Positions 20,787 to 32,900 of a stretch of 64,000 nt of DNA are shown here, in pieces. Location of the stretch: contig NC_086172.1 of the NCBI RefSeq assembly GCF_023053635.1, positions 129,555,681 through 129,619,680 on the forward strand. The letters are read 5' to 3'. The notes beneath the pieces were generated by a model. The model saw only the letters and a program-made list of their open reading frames with translations. It searched no databases and was not told the DNA's origin. The position numbers were made by a program, and so were the translations under genes. The DNA is from Elgaria multicarinata webbii. Taxonomy: Eukaryota; Chordata; Lepidosauria; Squamata; Anguidae. Within the stretch, counting starts at the first letter, position 1. Every line of letters begins with the position of its first letter.

Positions 20787-21083
20787 GTTGACAGCAGGAG
20801 GGAGGGGACTCTCAGCCGGAGCTGGACCCAGGCACGGTGGAGAGGTGCCTGGCTGCTGCTTCCTCCCTCACTGGTGGCCTCTCCAGAGACAGTTGGTAGC
20901 AGGAGGGAGGGGGCTCTCAGCTGGAGCTGGACTCAGGCACGGTGGAGAGGTGCCTGGCTGCTGCTTCCTCCCTCACTGGTGGCCTCTCCAGAGACAGTTG
21001 GTAGCAGGAGGGAGGGGGCTCTCAGCTGGAGCTGGACCCAGGCACAGTGGAGAGGTGCCTGGCTGCTGCTTCCTCCCTCACTG
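20787..21083 (+). repeat. Minisatellite, 105-bp unit, 2.8 copies
   Basis: Units begin gttg at 20787, 20892 and 20997, exactly 105 bp apart, with only a few differences (such as cacggtgg / cacagtgg). Because 105 is divisible by 3, long open frames run through the array in two frames. These are a by-product and not evidence of a gene. Confidence 0.9.
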
Positions 21084-21208
21084 TTTAACATGGACACGTC
21101 CGATCTAGAGATGTAAAATTTCTGGAAATTTTGAAGGCTGGTTTTTTAAAAAACATACAGAAATTATGGGAGAAATTGAAAAATAAGAAATACTTTGTTG
21201 CTTTAGGT

Positions 21209-21342
21209 CAGCTTTCCCCAACCTGGTGCCCTCCAGATATTTTGGACTTCCAACTTCTATCAGCCTCAGGAAGGATGGACAAGCTCAGGAATGCTGGGCA
21301 TTATAGTTTAAAATATTTGTAGGGCAGCAGGTTGAGAAAGGC
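21209..21342. mobile_element. hAT-like element, CAGCCTTCCCC family
   Basis: cagctttccccaacctggtg at the left and gcaggttgagaaaggcc at the right. Confidence 0.65.
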
Positions 21343-22080
21343 CACATTAGGACCGTAAAGCAGCCTTTATGTTCCTAAAGTTATATTATGTATAACAAGA
21401 TTTGCTCATAAAATTATTATCATTATATTTGAAAACTTTAAAAAGTTAACTCAGAATATTTGCAATTATTGTCTGAATAAACTATACATTTAAAATGATC
21501 AATTTTATGAGCAAACGTATTTTAGATTCTTAATTTGTTTGACCAGAAGTAACTTCAGCAAGTAGTTCCTGAAACATCTGAATCATCCTAGAAGCCAGAA
21601 GAAGCAGGAAGAACTGGAGGCAGAGGAAGACAAGTCTACAAACACAGGACTCTGTAGAACAAAACCGAAACTGTCAATAATGTACCTTTTCTTCCCTATT
21701 ATAATATGGTGACTCAATTCACAAGCTGGGAAAGTGGGCATGACTTGGAGCATTCCAAAGTGTCTATCAGTAAAAGATATATTGGATTAATAAATTTAAT
21801 AAGAAATGGAAGAAATAATTATGCAGAGAATCTTACAGATTAAAAAGCATTTGCCCTCTATGGCTTCATTATTTCCAGACATTTTACATCTCTAGCCTTT
21901 CTATAAAGGTCTTATTACATAGTTTTTAGAAATCATTGTGGGGAGGGGGAGTAAAAGCTTGGTAACAATATATGAACACCATGTCTTAAATTCTAAAAGA
22001 ATATATATGCTGGCTGTGAGGGGGCACTGTCTCTGACCTTAAGAAGATTTTATGAGCAAGGACCGCAAGATTGCCTTCTC
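21343..22080. other. Intergenic, no recognised feature
   Basis: AT-rich, apparently unique. Confidence 0.35.
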
Positions 22081-22194
22081 AGGATGCAATCCTATACATG
22101 TTTAGACAGAAAAACAACTTACAACTCCCAATATGCCCCGGCCTGGAAGTTGTAGGACATTTTTCTGTCTAAATATGCATCGGATTGCACCCTC
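22081..22194. mobile_element. Fold-back element (TTTAGACAGAAAAA family)
   Basis: Arms gcaatcctatacatgtttag + acagaaaaac and ttttctgtctaaatatgcat + cggattgc are inverted. Centre holds acaactccca / ggaagttgta. Non-coding, about 114 bp. Confidence 0.75.
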
Positions 22195-22979
22195 AATCTC
22201 TTAGCTACTATGCTACAACAGTTCCCTAGAACTGTTATTATTGGATGGCTACAAAAGGAGACTAAACTATGGGAAGTTCAGGGCCAACAAGGAATTGTAG
22301 TGAGAGGAATGATAGGAAATCCCCTCGAATATGTTACAGCATGAGACTACTGATCTCTTGGGCTGAATAATCAGCTTTCTGCTTATTCCTTGAACCTGCA
22401 GCATAGCTCTATACAATTACCATAATGAACTACGTTTGAAAAGGAAGTTGTTTATCCAGCTATTGACCTAAGTGGCACACTGTGGGTTAACACTGTGCAG
22501 ATTTACCGGTCCTTCTCAGTGATGTATATGGGGGTTCAATGGGAAGCTGCAATCAGGGAAGTGCACTTTATGGTGTCCATTCCCAGATCCTACTTTCACT
22601 GCTACTTTAAGCTATTAGGAGTTTTGCTCCTTTCACACTTTGGAGTTCATGGAGGGAGGATTATTATTTAGGATCATAAAGTGCTTTCCCTGCAAAGTTA
22701 TTATCTCCCTTTCCCCAGGATTCTATTAACTTCAGACCGAACAGAGCCCTTGAAAGTTGATACCATCCTGAATTAGGAAGAGAGATGTACATGTCCCCTA
22801 ATCTCAAATCCCCTCTCCAGGATACTGTAAACTGTTAAAAAGAGTTGGATGAGTCCAATTTTTCTTCAAGTCAATCCTTTTCCTACCGGCACCATATACC
22901 ATGCCTCCTTGGAAGACTATCAGGATGCTCAGTCCTCATTAGGCTACATGGATTCCCCACCCAGCTACTCCCACTATTT

Positions 22980-23900
22980 TCCCTTTGTCGAGAGCCACCC
23001 GCCCCTCTCTCCTCCGCTCCCCGATGCTGTAAACAGAGGCAGCAGCTGCGCCTGCAAAGACCGTTTGTATTCCCGCCCCGTCTCTCTGGGTGGCACAGCC
23101 AGGGTAGGGGCCACCGGGCCGGCCACCACAGCTCCGTTCGTTCGTTTCTTTCCAGGCAGCCCAGGGGGATCGAGCCGGCTATGGAGAGGCAAGAGGACGA
23201 TGCCGCTGACCCCTCCCTAACCTGGAAGCAGCCGGCGAGAACGGCTCCACTTGGAGACGTAACGAAGAACTCCTCGGCGGCGCTTCCAGCCTCCGCCCCG
23301 GGGCGTCCCCGGCGACAAAGTGAGGCAAGCGCAGAGATCAACGAGGAAGGGGAGCAGGAAGGAAGGGCGGAGCTCGTCGCTTGCCGGCTTGGCCTTTCCG
23401 TCTGGCTGGCAGCGCGGCCGGGGAAGCGGGCGAGCGGGTGAGCGAGGGTTGCGGCCGCCACAGCAACAGAAACTACGGCCGGGATGTTCAGCTGGCTAGG
23501 GAAGCAGGGCGGGCGCGGCAGGCCCGGCGAAGGCGAGGACGTGGTGGAGACGGTGACCGGCGGGCTGAAGGAGCTGTACACCAAGAAGCTGCTGCCGCTG
23601 GAGGAGCACTACCGCTTCCATGAGTTCCACTCGCCCGCCTTGGAGGACGCGGACTTCGAGAACAAGCCCATGGTGCTCCTCGTGGGCCAGTACAGCACGG
23701 GCAAGACCACGTTCATCAGGTAAAGCGCGCTCGCCGCCGCCCCAGGGGAACAACGCGGTCGCCGCCCAGGGCAGCAAATGGCGCGTCGCGCCAGACGCGC
23801 GGTCTCCTTCAGGCGTCCACTGCCTTCATCTCTCCATGGGCAGCCGCAGGCAAATGTCCTTTGACACATCTCCTTTCCCCACCTCGTCGCGGTATATATT
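22980..23900 (+). promoter_or_regulatory. EHD4: CpG-rich promoter region of EHD4
   Basis: The local shift from AT-rich to strongly GC- and CpG-rich sequence (ccgccccg, ggcgcggcagg, ccgccgcc) is centred on the first coding exon. No convincing TATA box is seen near a likely start. The initiation site cannot be fixed from sequence. Long frames on both strands here (for example 22845-23441 and 22883-23584) are CpG-island artefacts. Confidence 0.7.
23484..23719 (+). CDS. EHD4: EHD4 exon 1: start and P-loop
   Basis: Encodes residues 1-78 and two bases of Arg79. Contains [23 protein letters not shown] as separate conserved blocks and the nucleotide-binding GQYSTGKT. Donor gtaaag at 23720, phase 2. 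Confidence 0.96.
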
Positions 23901-26900
23901 TAGGAGGTGAAACTTCCAGAACCTCCGTGGAGAAGGAAGAGGCAGACCTTCCGCTGTTAAAGGACTGCTTGCCATCTATTTGGAGGTATAGGGACGCTGT
24001 TGAGGCGAGACGTCCATCCTACCCACATTTACAGCCTCCTTTCAGGCGTAATCGTATGCATATTTAGACAGAAAAAAGCCCTACAAGTCTCAATATTCCC
24101 CTGCCAGCCCTGCTGGGAGTTGTAGGACTGTTTTTCTGTCTAAATATACATACGATTACGCCTTTAGCTGTATAACTAAAAACAGATTAACTCCTGCAAA
24201 ACTACCCTGTGGTCTTTGTGATAAGTAACACATACCAAGCTTATTTTATTTATTTATTAATCTGACTTGTAGCCCTAAAATGGTTGAAATTAAAAATTTA
24301 AGGCTGCTTCCGGAAGACTAATTCAAACATGTTGACTTCCCCATAGTTCATTCTGTGTACTCACCACTGTCTATAGAAAGGAATGTGTGACACATCTAGA
24401 AATATCTGTGCTTCACTTGATTGCTGTTAGACTTCTTCCTTTATTTTTTATTTGTTACATTTATGCATATGCCAGCTTCTCTGGATACAAATACGACCAG
24501 GGCGGCTTGCAAGTCACATAAAAATAACAAAACTGCAATAAACAATATTAAGAAATATGATTAAATAAACATCAGGATCCTTCCCCCAGGGGGCAGTTGG
24601 GAGAGTGCAGCTGGAACAGGGGTCCTCCTCTTCGTCTCTCCTGGAATTCTTCACACAGGGCCCTGTGAACAGCACACAGTGTATATTTATATTTTCGTTT
24701 GCCCAGCTCAGCAGAGACTTAGGATGTATGGTGGCTGGTGTGTGCAATGCTGAAGCCATCCCATGTGTCCCACTGCATGCAGTCTGTTATGGTAAACGTT
24801 TCGTCATAGAACTGGATTTGGTGAATTTCAGGGCAAGTGTATTTTGTCATCGGTAAGCTGTTGAAAAGACCTCTTTGCTTGCCCTGGCACTCTTACCTTG
24901 ATGGTAGATGTCAGAGGCATTCCTCTCCCATCTTCATAGCCTTATTGGGAATGATTTGTGGAGGGTATCTCTGTGTGGATACGCTTTCCTTTTCGAACAG
25001 TTCTGGGCCCAAAAAGGCAATTCAGATAAGGTTCAGTTCATTTAACTCTTATTGTCAGGAATTTATCTGGGTAAGAACCACATGAATGCCTCAAGACAAC
25101 CCACTAGTATTTTTAATGCTTTATCATCTTAGTATTATTCATATTTCCAAATAAACGGTAAGCTAAATTTATTTATTTATTCATTTATTTATTGCATTTC
25201 TATACAGCCCAATAGCCGAAGCTCTCTGGACGATTCACAAAAACCGCCGGTTTTTGTGAACAAAAACTGGGCGGTTAAAATCCTTTAATGCTCCCATTTT
25301 ACACATTGAGTGTTAGTTGGGATCCATTACTTCTCAGTACAATGGTGGTAGTACTATTAATGAACAATTTAATCCAACGTGTGCCTTTTCACAAATTGTG
25401 CTGTTTCCATTACTATAGAGTGATTGTTTTATGTTTCAGTAATACCTCTTAAAGGATGTGTACCTTGATTTAACTTGCACAGGGTGGCATTGTTCCACTT
25501 TTGTAATGAAATGTAATGATTCTGGAACCAAATTTGCCCCCACTATCCAGATGCTGGTATAGCAAATATTTCATAACCACTCACACTATGCAGTCTCTAA
25601 CCTTTCTTTTATAAATCTGTTCAGTGCTCTCTCTTCTTGTGGTAAATGGTCACTGCACACGTCTACCCTCCTGTAGTTCTTAGGTCATTGTCTAGGATGT
25701 TATAATATACCTATCTCAGTGCTTTACTATTCTGACAACTCATTGTACAATTATTCTGAGTTTTATATGTTTACCATCATGAGGTTAGTATTACAGCCCA
25801 AAGGTAAATATCCCAACCAGTTTTATATATGTCTTCAAGATAAAATAAGCAGCAAAGTGTAAAAATCTTTAGTCATGCCACAATAAAATTGTTAGTCTTT
25901 AAGGTGCCAAAATACTTCCTTTTTTCCTTGCAAATATTTAGAGGCAATATTTCCTTGGGATAGAAATGTTTCAGGGATGTGGAGAGGGCTCAGTTTAATG
26001 AGCAATGATGACCTTGAAATTGATGTTGATTGAGTCACAGACTCTAGTTTTTGTTGTGAAGGGCACCATGGAGAATAGAAATGCTACCTAAGTTGTTGCC
26101 TTTGCTAGCTTTTATAAAAAAATAATGAGGAAAAATCCTACGTTACTTGACTTCAACCATACAACCATCTACATTGAACAAATTGTGCTTTTTTAGGTGT
26201 TCTACAGTTGTAGTTTTGTTTCGTTTATCAAAAGTGATTTCTAAGTTGTCTTAAAAAAATCACTTTAAAATACTGGAAAAACAATTGTAGATGTTAATGG
26301 AAAAAATGTTAACCAACTACTTCTAGTTATGATTTCCATAGAAATTCTTCTTAAATTCCAAAATACTCTTACTTTGCTTGCCAGGCTGTGGAAAAAGTAG
26401 AAAGAACAGTTTCTTTCATAGAGCTTTGTTTAACAGCCTCACATCAGCAAACTAAAGTGCAATAAATCTTCTCATTATGAAGTCATACAAGTAGCGTTTG
26501 TTCAACTGTCCAGTACCATAGGGGAATATGTAAATAACTGAAAAATGTAGACATCATCAAGTATCTTACCTTTCTGCTCTCCTCAGACAATGCAAACATT
26601 GGGAATTAAACTGTCTTGACACTATCCTTTTACAAGCCTTATTCTTTTGAGTCTCATGGTCAGTAAAGTTAAAGGTTCGATGATGGGGAAGGATGCACAG
26701 AGGATGCAGCTGCTGTTATTTTTGAAATGCTGTTATTATCAGTTGATGAGGTGTTGTACAACCAGTCAGCCTTCAAAACAGAAACAGCATTGTCCATCAG
26801 CAGTAAACTTCACAAGAGCCAATTAGAAGCCTGGAAAAACCTAACATGGAACTTGAGGGTCATCAAGTTTGACACCAGGTGAACTGAGAATGAGAAGGAG

Positions 26901-29900
26901 CTCTACAGCTGGGCTGCAAAAAGTCTCTGATAGCCCTACCCACCCACCTCCTCATCAGGTCAGCCTTTAAAAAGTGTCTTAGCAACTGATCAGGTTCAAC
27001 TTGGGACCAGGATACCTGAGAGAGCACCTTCTCCCTTACCAACCTTCGAGGTCACCTGAGGGCATGTTCCTGGTGGTTCCACATGGACCTATGGTCTGAC
27101 TGGAGTCCACCATGAGAAGCACCTTCAGTGTAGTGGTCCCCTTCCTATGAAATTCCCGCCTTTGGAAGTCAGGTAGGCGCCAACATTGTATGCTTCCAGC
27201 ACCTCCTGAAAACATTGTTGTTTCAGGATGTTTTCCCTGAATAATAATAACAGCAACAACAGCAGCAACAATAATGATAATAATAAATTATTATTATTAT
27301 CACTACCCCATAGCTGAAGCTCTCTGGGCAATTTACATAAGACCATGACCGGCCATGGTTTTATCAGAACTTTGTTTTTCTAAAAATGCAATTTTTAATG
27401 CGGTGTTTTAATTCTGGTTTTGTGCTTTTATTCTATTTGTTGTTTACTGCTCTGAAATCTTTGGATGGGCAGCGAATCATAAATATTGTAAATAAAATAA
27501 ATAAATATTTTTTATTTATTAATAACTTATATACTACTTAATTTAATAAAGTCTCTAAGTGGTTTATATTTAAATATGAAAAATCACATTTAAATACACT
27601 ATTAAAAACAATAATACAAAGCAGTACAAGGAGCAGTAAGCTGGAGCAGCATATCATTAATTGCAGTGAATTATAAGCCAGAGAAAGCATGAGCAAACAA
27701 GCATGTTTTCAGGAGGCGTTGTTTGCGGGGATAAGAGCATATAACACCAGTGCATATCTGGGGCCAGTTTAAACTGTTGGTGATCACCTTTAAAGTCCTA
27801 AGTGGCTTCAGACCAGGTTATTTGAAGAACCGTCTGAACTTATATGAACCTGCCTGGGTCCTAAAATCAGTCATAGAGGCCCTGCTCTTGTGCCCACCAG
27901 TAACATGTATTAGGTTGACAGCATGGGAAATATGGCCTTTTCTGTGGTGGCCCCATCCTTATGAATGCCCTACTATGGGATCTGTGTCAGGCTCCCTCCA
28001 TGACTGTTTTAAATCAGGCTTTGAAGTTCTAGTTTGCTTTTAATGAACATGTGCCCATTTTTTAATTTATAAATCTGAGGTTTGTATTGTTTAGTTAATT
28101 ATATTGTTTATATTTTATTGTTTTCAAATTTGACTTTGTAAATCACCCTGAGGAGGCTTTGCTTCAAAAAAAAAAGCAGTAAAAATAATTTAAATAAATA
28201 AGAGAACCACTGAAGTGTGATGCCTCCAATTCATAGCCTGCACTCAGGCTCAGAAGAATACCAGGGTTGATGATATCAACACCTGCTAAGAGGGTTACAC
28301 TCCCCCATCTTTCTACCAGCGTGGATTGTCCAATAGGGTGGACAAAGCAGTTTCAATTCCAAAGCTAGCGTAAAGATCTGGGGAATCAGGTTCATCCAGG
28401 AATATCTGAGTTGGAGTAGGAAAGTTGGCCACTGATAGATCATAGAATCATAGAATAGCAGAGTTGGAAGGGGCCTACAAGGCCATCGAGTCCAACCCCC
28501 TGCTCAATGCAGGAATCCACCCTAAAGCATCCCTGACAGATGGTTGTCCAGCTGCCTCTTGAATGCCTCTAGTGTGGGAGAGCCCACAACCTCCCTAGGT
28601 AGCTGATTCCACTGTCGCACTGCTCTAACAGTCAGGAAGTTTTTCCTGATGTCCAGCCGGAATCTGGCTTCCTTTAACTTGAGCCCGTTATTCCGTGTCC
28701 TGCACTCTGGGAGAATCGAGAAGAGATCCTGGCCCTCCTCTGTGTGACAACCTTTTAAGTATTTGAAGAGTGCTATCATGTCTCCCCTCAATCTTCTCTT
28801 CTCCAGGCTAAACATGCCCAGTTCTTTCAGTCTCTCTTCATAGGGCTTTGTTTCTAGACCTCTGATCATCCTCGTTGCCCTCTTCTGAACACGCTCCAGC
28901 TTGTCTGCGTCCCTCTTGAATTGTGGAGCCCAGAACTGGACGCAATACTCTAGATGAGGCCTAACCAGGGCCGAATAGAGAGGAACCAGTACCTCACGTG
29001 ATTTGGAAGCTATACTTCTATTAATGCAGCCCAAAATAGCATTTGCCTTTCTTGCAGCCATATCGCACTGTTGGCTCATATTCAGCTTGTGATCTACAAC
29101 AATTCCAAGATCTTTCTCATTTGTAGTATTGCTGAGCCAAGTGTCCCCCATCTTGTAACTGTGCATTTGGTTTCTATTCCCTAAATGTAGAACTTGGCAT
29201 TTATCCCTATTAAATTTCATTCTGTTGTTTTCAGCCCAGCACTCCAGCCTATCAAGATCACTTTGAAGTTTGTTTCTGTCTTCCAGGGTATTAGCTATCC
29301 CACCCAATTTGGTGTCATCTGCAAATTTGATCAGCGTTCCCTGCACCTCCTCGTCCAAATCATTAATAAAAATGTTGAAGAGCACTGGGCCCAGGACTGA
29401 GCCCTGCGGCACCCCACTCGTTGCCTCTCCCCAGTTTGAGAAGGTTCCATTGATAAGTACTCTTTGAGTCCGATTCTGTAGCCAACTGCGGATCCACCTA
29501 ATAGTTGTTCCATCTAGCCCACTTTTAGCTAGTTTGTTAATCAGAATGTCATGTGGTACTTTGTCAAAAGCTTTGCTGAAGTCAAGATATATGACATCCA
29601 CAGCATTCCCGCAGTCCACAAGGGAGGTTATCCTATCAAAAAATGAGATCAAATTAGTCTGACAGGATTTGTTCCTGACAAATCCATGTTGGCTTCTAGT
29701 AATCATTGCATTGATTTCAAGGTGTTTACAGATTGACTTCTTTATAATCTGCTCCAGAATTTTCCCAGGGATGGATGTCAGGCTGACTGGTCTGTAGTTC
29801 CCAGGTTCCTCCTTTTTGCCCTTTTTGAAGATAGGGACAACGTTAGCCCTCCTCCAGTCGTCCGGCACCTAATTGCCAAGGTCTTCAAGGTCCAATGTTT

Positions 29901-32900
29901 ATGAAAATTTTAAATCCATAAATGGGAAACAAGAACATATCTATAAACAGAAAAACAAACAAATAGGAAAGAGAAAGGGTTGGGGAATAGATGAGGAAGA
30001 TACAGGTATTTTCATATATCTGTGTTTTATACAGCTCCAAGAACTCCAGATTGTGCATCTGCTTCATTAAAGATTATGCATTTTTTTAATAGCTAAACCA
30101 AGTAGGCATTTGATTCTGGGTTTTTTTGTGGGGGAAGAGAAGGAGTATTAGAGTTTTCTATTGGGGTAACACAAGCCTCTTTGCCACTGTGGCTGCTCCA
30201 GGTACCCAGGTGTGTTAAGAGGTTGATAGTCCATCCCATTCTTCCCTCAAAAAGGTGTTCGTGGTTTTGGTGTGGTTTTTTTAAAAAATAAAGGTGGCTT
30301 GTTCCTAACAAAATCATATACAATATTCTTCCTGGGCAAGTTCACACTGCTGAATTTCTCCATGTCCTAGTACATGACTGTGTGGAGAAAAGGTAATGTG
30401 TCAACTAGACAGTACATGGCGTAAGGTAGCAGCCATTTCTGCGATTGTGGGTGCAGTTTTGGCAGTAGCCATACAACCGTAGAAGTGGTTGCTAGATCAT
30501 TGCATGTACTATTCAGTTTATACCAAACCTCTGTGCAGTCACGTACCTGTGTGTGCCCACATATAGCCAGCTTTCTTGACTGTGAAGCAGACCAGAGAGT
30601 ATCCATTCAGACACATCCCAACTGCCTATGTTTATTGAATTTCTGCTGAGATTGCTTATCCCACTTAACCTCCTGGCTTTGCAAAGATGGAACTTCCTCC
30701 TACTGGTTTCAAATGTCATGAGTTTTATTTCAAACAGGATTCCCACTCTTCGACAAACATCCTCTCTGCCTTTTTATGCTTGCAAAGCAAAAATAGTTTT
30801 CAGCCCGGTAACTGGGTGGAGTGCTTATGAGAGAGGAAGAAGATCTTCCCAGTTTGCACTGTATCTCCACATCAGAACAATTGCCGGGAGTGGTCTTACT
30901 TCATCCTATATGTCCAATAGTTTAGGTTAATTAAGTATTTTCATATTACTGAAGCAAGTATACTTCCGGTTGCTGAATCTCAAATGCCCTACCTTTGCAT
31001 GCCTGCCATGGAACTTCTGCACATTGCAGAAGGATCCATAGAGTGCAGTTTTCAAAAGATGGATGAGTGGAAGGCACAACCTCTCTGGAGTCCAATGAAT
31101 ATGAACAATATATTAAAAAGTGTTACCCCAAACAGTTAATTAACAGTTAAGACAATAAATAAAAGCACAAATGAAGCCAGTCCCAAGCCATATTTCATTA
31201 TGTGGTCATGATGACAGTTGTTTGTAACTAGCTATAAAGTTGCTTTCAATCACTAAATTTTGCTCCACATGCTTACTCTTCCTCTATTTTCTGGTATCTT
31301 TTCTATTGGCTTTCTTCAGTGTCTCTCCCCAGCCTCTTTTCAGTTTTCCCAACTTACGTTTTCATCCCTGTTCTTCCACAGCATTCTACCCATCTTCTTT
31401 CATTTGCCCTGCATTCTATGACCTCATTAAAGTAGGCATTACACAGTTAATTTAAGTGGAGCACTGGTTGAGCTTAATTGGACGTCGTCATTTCCTCAGG
31501 TGAACAGAGAGTTCACACCCTCTCCCAGCTATGCAAGCATACCAAAGCTTGTCCAGGTTTATGGATTTTTCATACTGCGGAAAAGTTTCCCCCAGATTTA
31601 TTTATTTATTTATTACACTTATATACCGCCCCCATAGCCAGAGCTCTCTGGGCGGTTTACAGAAATTCTAAAATTGAGATAAAAACAAGTATACACAATT
31701 TAAAAATTTAAAACACAGAACATACACACATAGGTTTTCCCTGGAACACAGACTGAAAATGGCTACTTTAGATGACCATCACAGGGGGACGATGGAATAT
31801 TTTTCGGCAGTACACTAATTTAAATACACTAATGGATCTTAGTATCAGGTGTTGCTTTTGGGAATTCTGTGCAAATTTACTTTATTCGTTGGGAAGAACA
31901 GGGGAAAGCATCCATGATGACATAAGACCAAGAATCTGCTTTATAACATTCACAGGATTTGTGTTGTGTGAACTGCTCTACATTTTGCAAATTAACTTAA
32001 AATAGTCTTCCTGTATAGCACTCTCTTTCTCAACTCTTGTCATAGGCATTTGCTTTTCCTGTGGTATTATAGCAGAGTGCAGGGTGGGAATCCACTTTCA
32101 TTGATATTATAATATTTCTTTAGATGAGAAATGTGTAAATTGAGAAAGAGGAGGATAAAATAAAATGTATGCCTATGGGTTAAGGCACTAGTTCTGCCTT
32201 AGGCTGTTCTGCAATCTTCTGACCTTGAGCAAGTTAGTAAGCAAGTAACTTACGTGGAAGTAATACCTGCTTAGTTAAATAGACTTACTCCCTGGTAAAT
32301 GTGTTTAGGATTGCAGTCTGAAATGCTGAGTAAACACAAAATTTGAAACTTTCTTGGAGACAAAGTTTGGGGCAAACTAAGGAGGAGAAAAATAAACAGG
32401 CATTTTGGAAGACAATGGTGTTCAAATCTGCACCCATTTATTTGTGGTCAAGTCTCATTTAGATTTGTATAACATTATGATATCTGGCATTTAATACTCA
32501 TTCCCTTCCCTAATAATTCTTAACATCGAATTTGATTTACTATTGTAGCACATTGAGCTGACTTCTTAGTGAACTATTAGCATGGCTCGCATGTGTAGCT
32601 GATTTCAGTATTGTTGCCTTCATGTTTGTGTAGGACAGAGTAGAATACTTTAAGAAACAACAAAGTGTCTGTAAAGTACTGGAGCACAATTACAGGGAAA
32701 CTGTATCTTTTTCTTTTATTGGAAGTATATGATAGGGATATGGAATGTCATACAAAATGGATGCATGTCTCATATCTTCTGTTCTGCCTTTATTTTTTCT
32801 GTGGGCCTGTTCAGATAACACACTAAGCCGTGGTTAGGCTGCTAACCCTTTTGCAGCAAATGGTTAGTGAGTGTTTTTAAACTGTGTTTATGTAGCCACC

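Noticed and set aside
22845-23584. Long open frames on both strands around the EHD4 CpG island (up to 233 codons)
   Set aside because: GC-rich sequence lowers stop density in all frames. The peptides are Arg/Ala/Pro/Ser-rich with no recognised motif, and they overlap the EHD4 promoter and exon 1.
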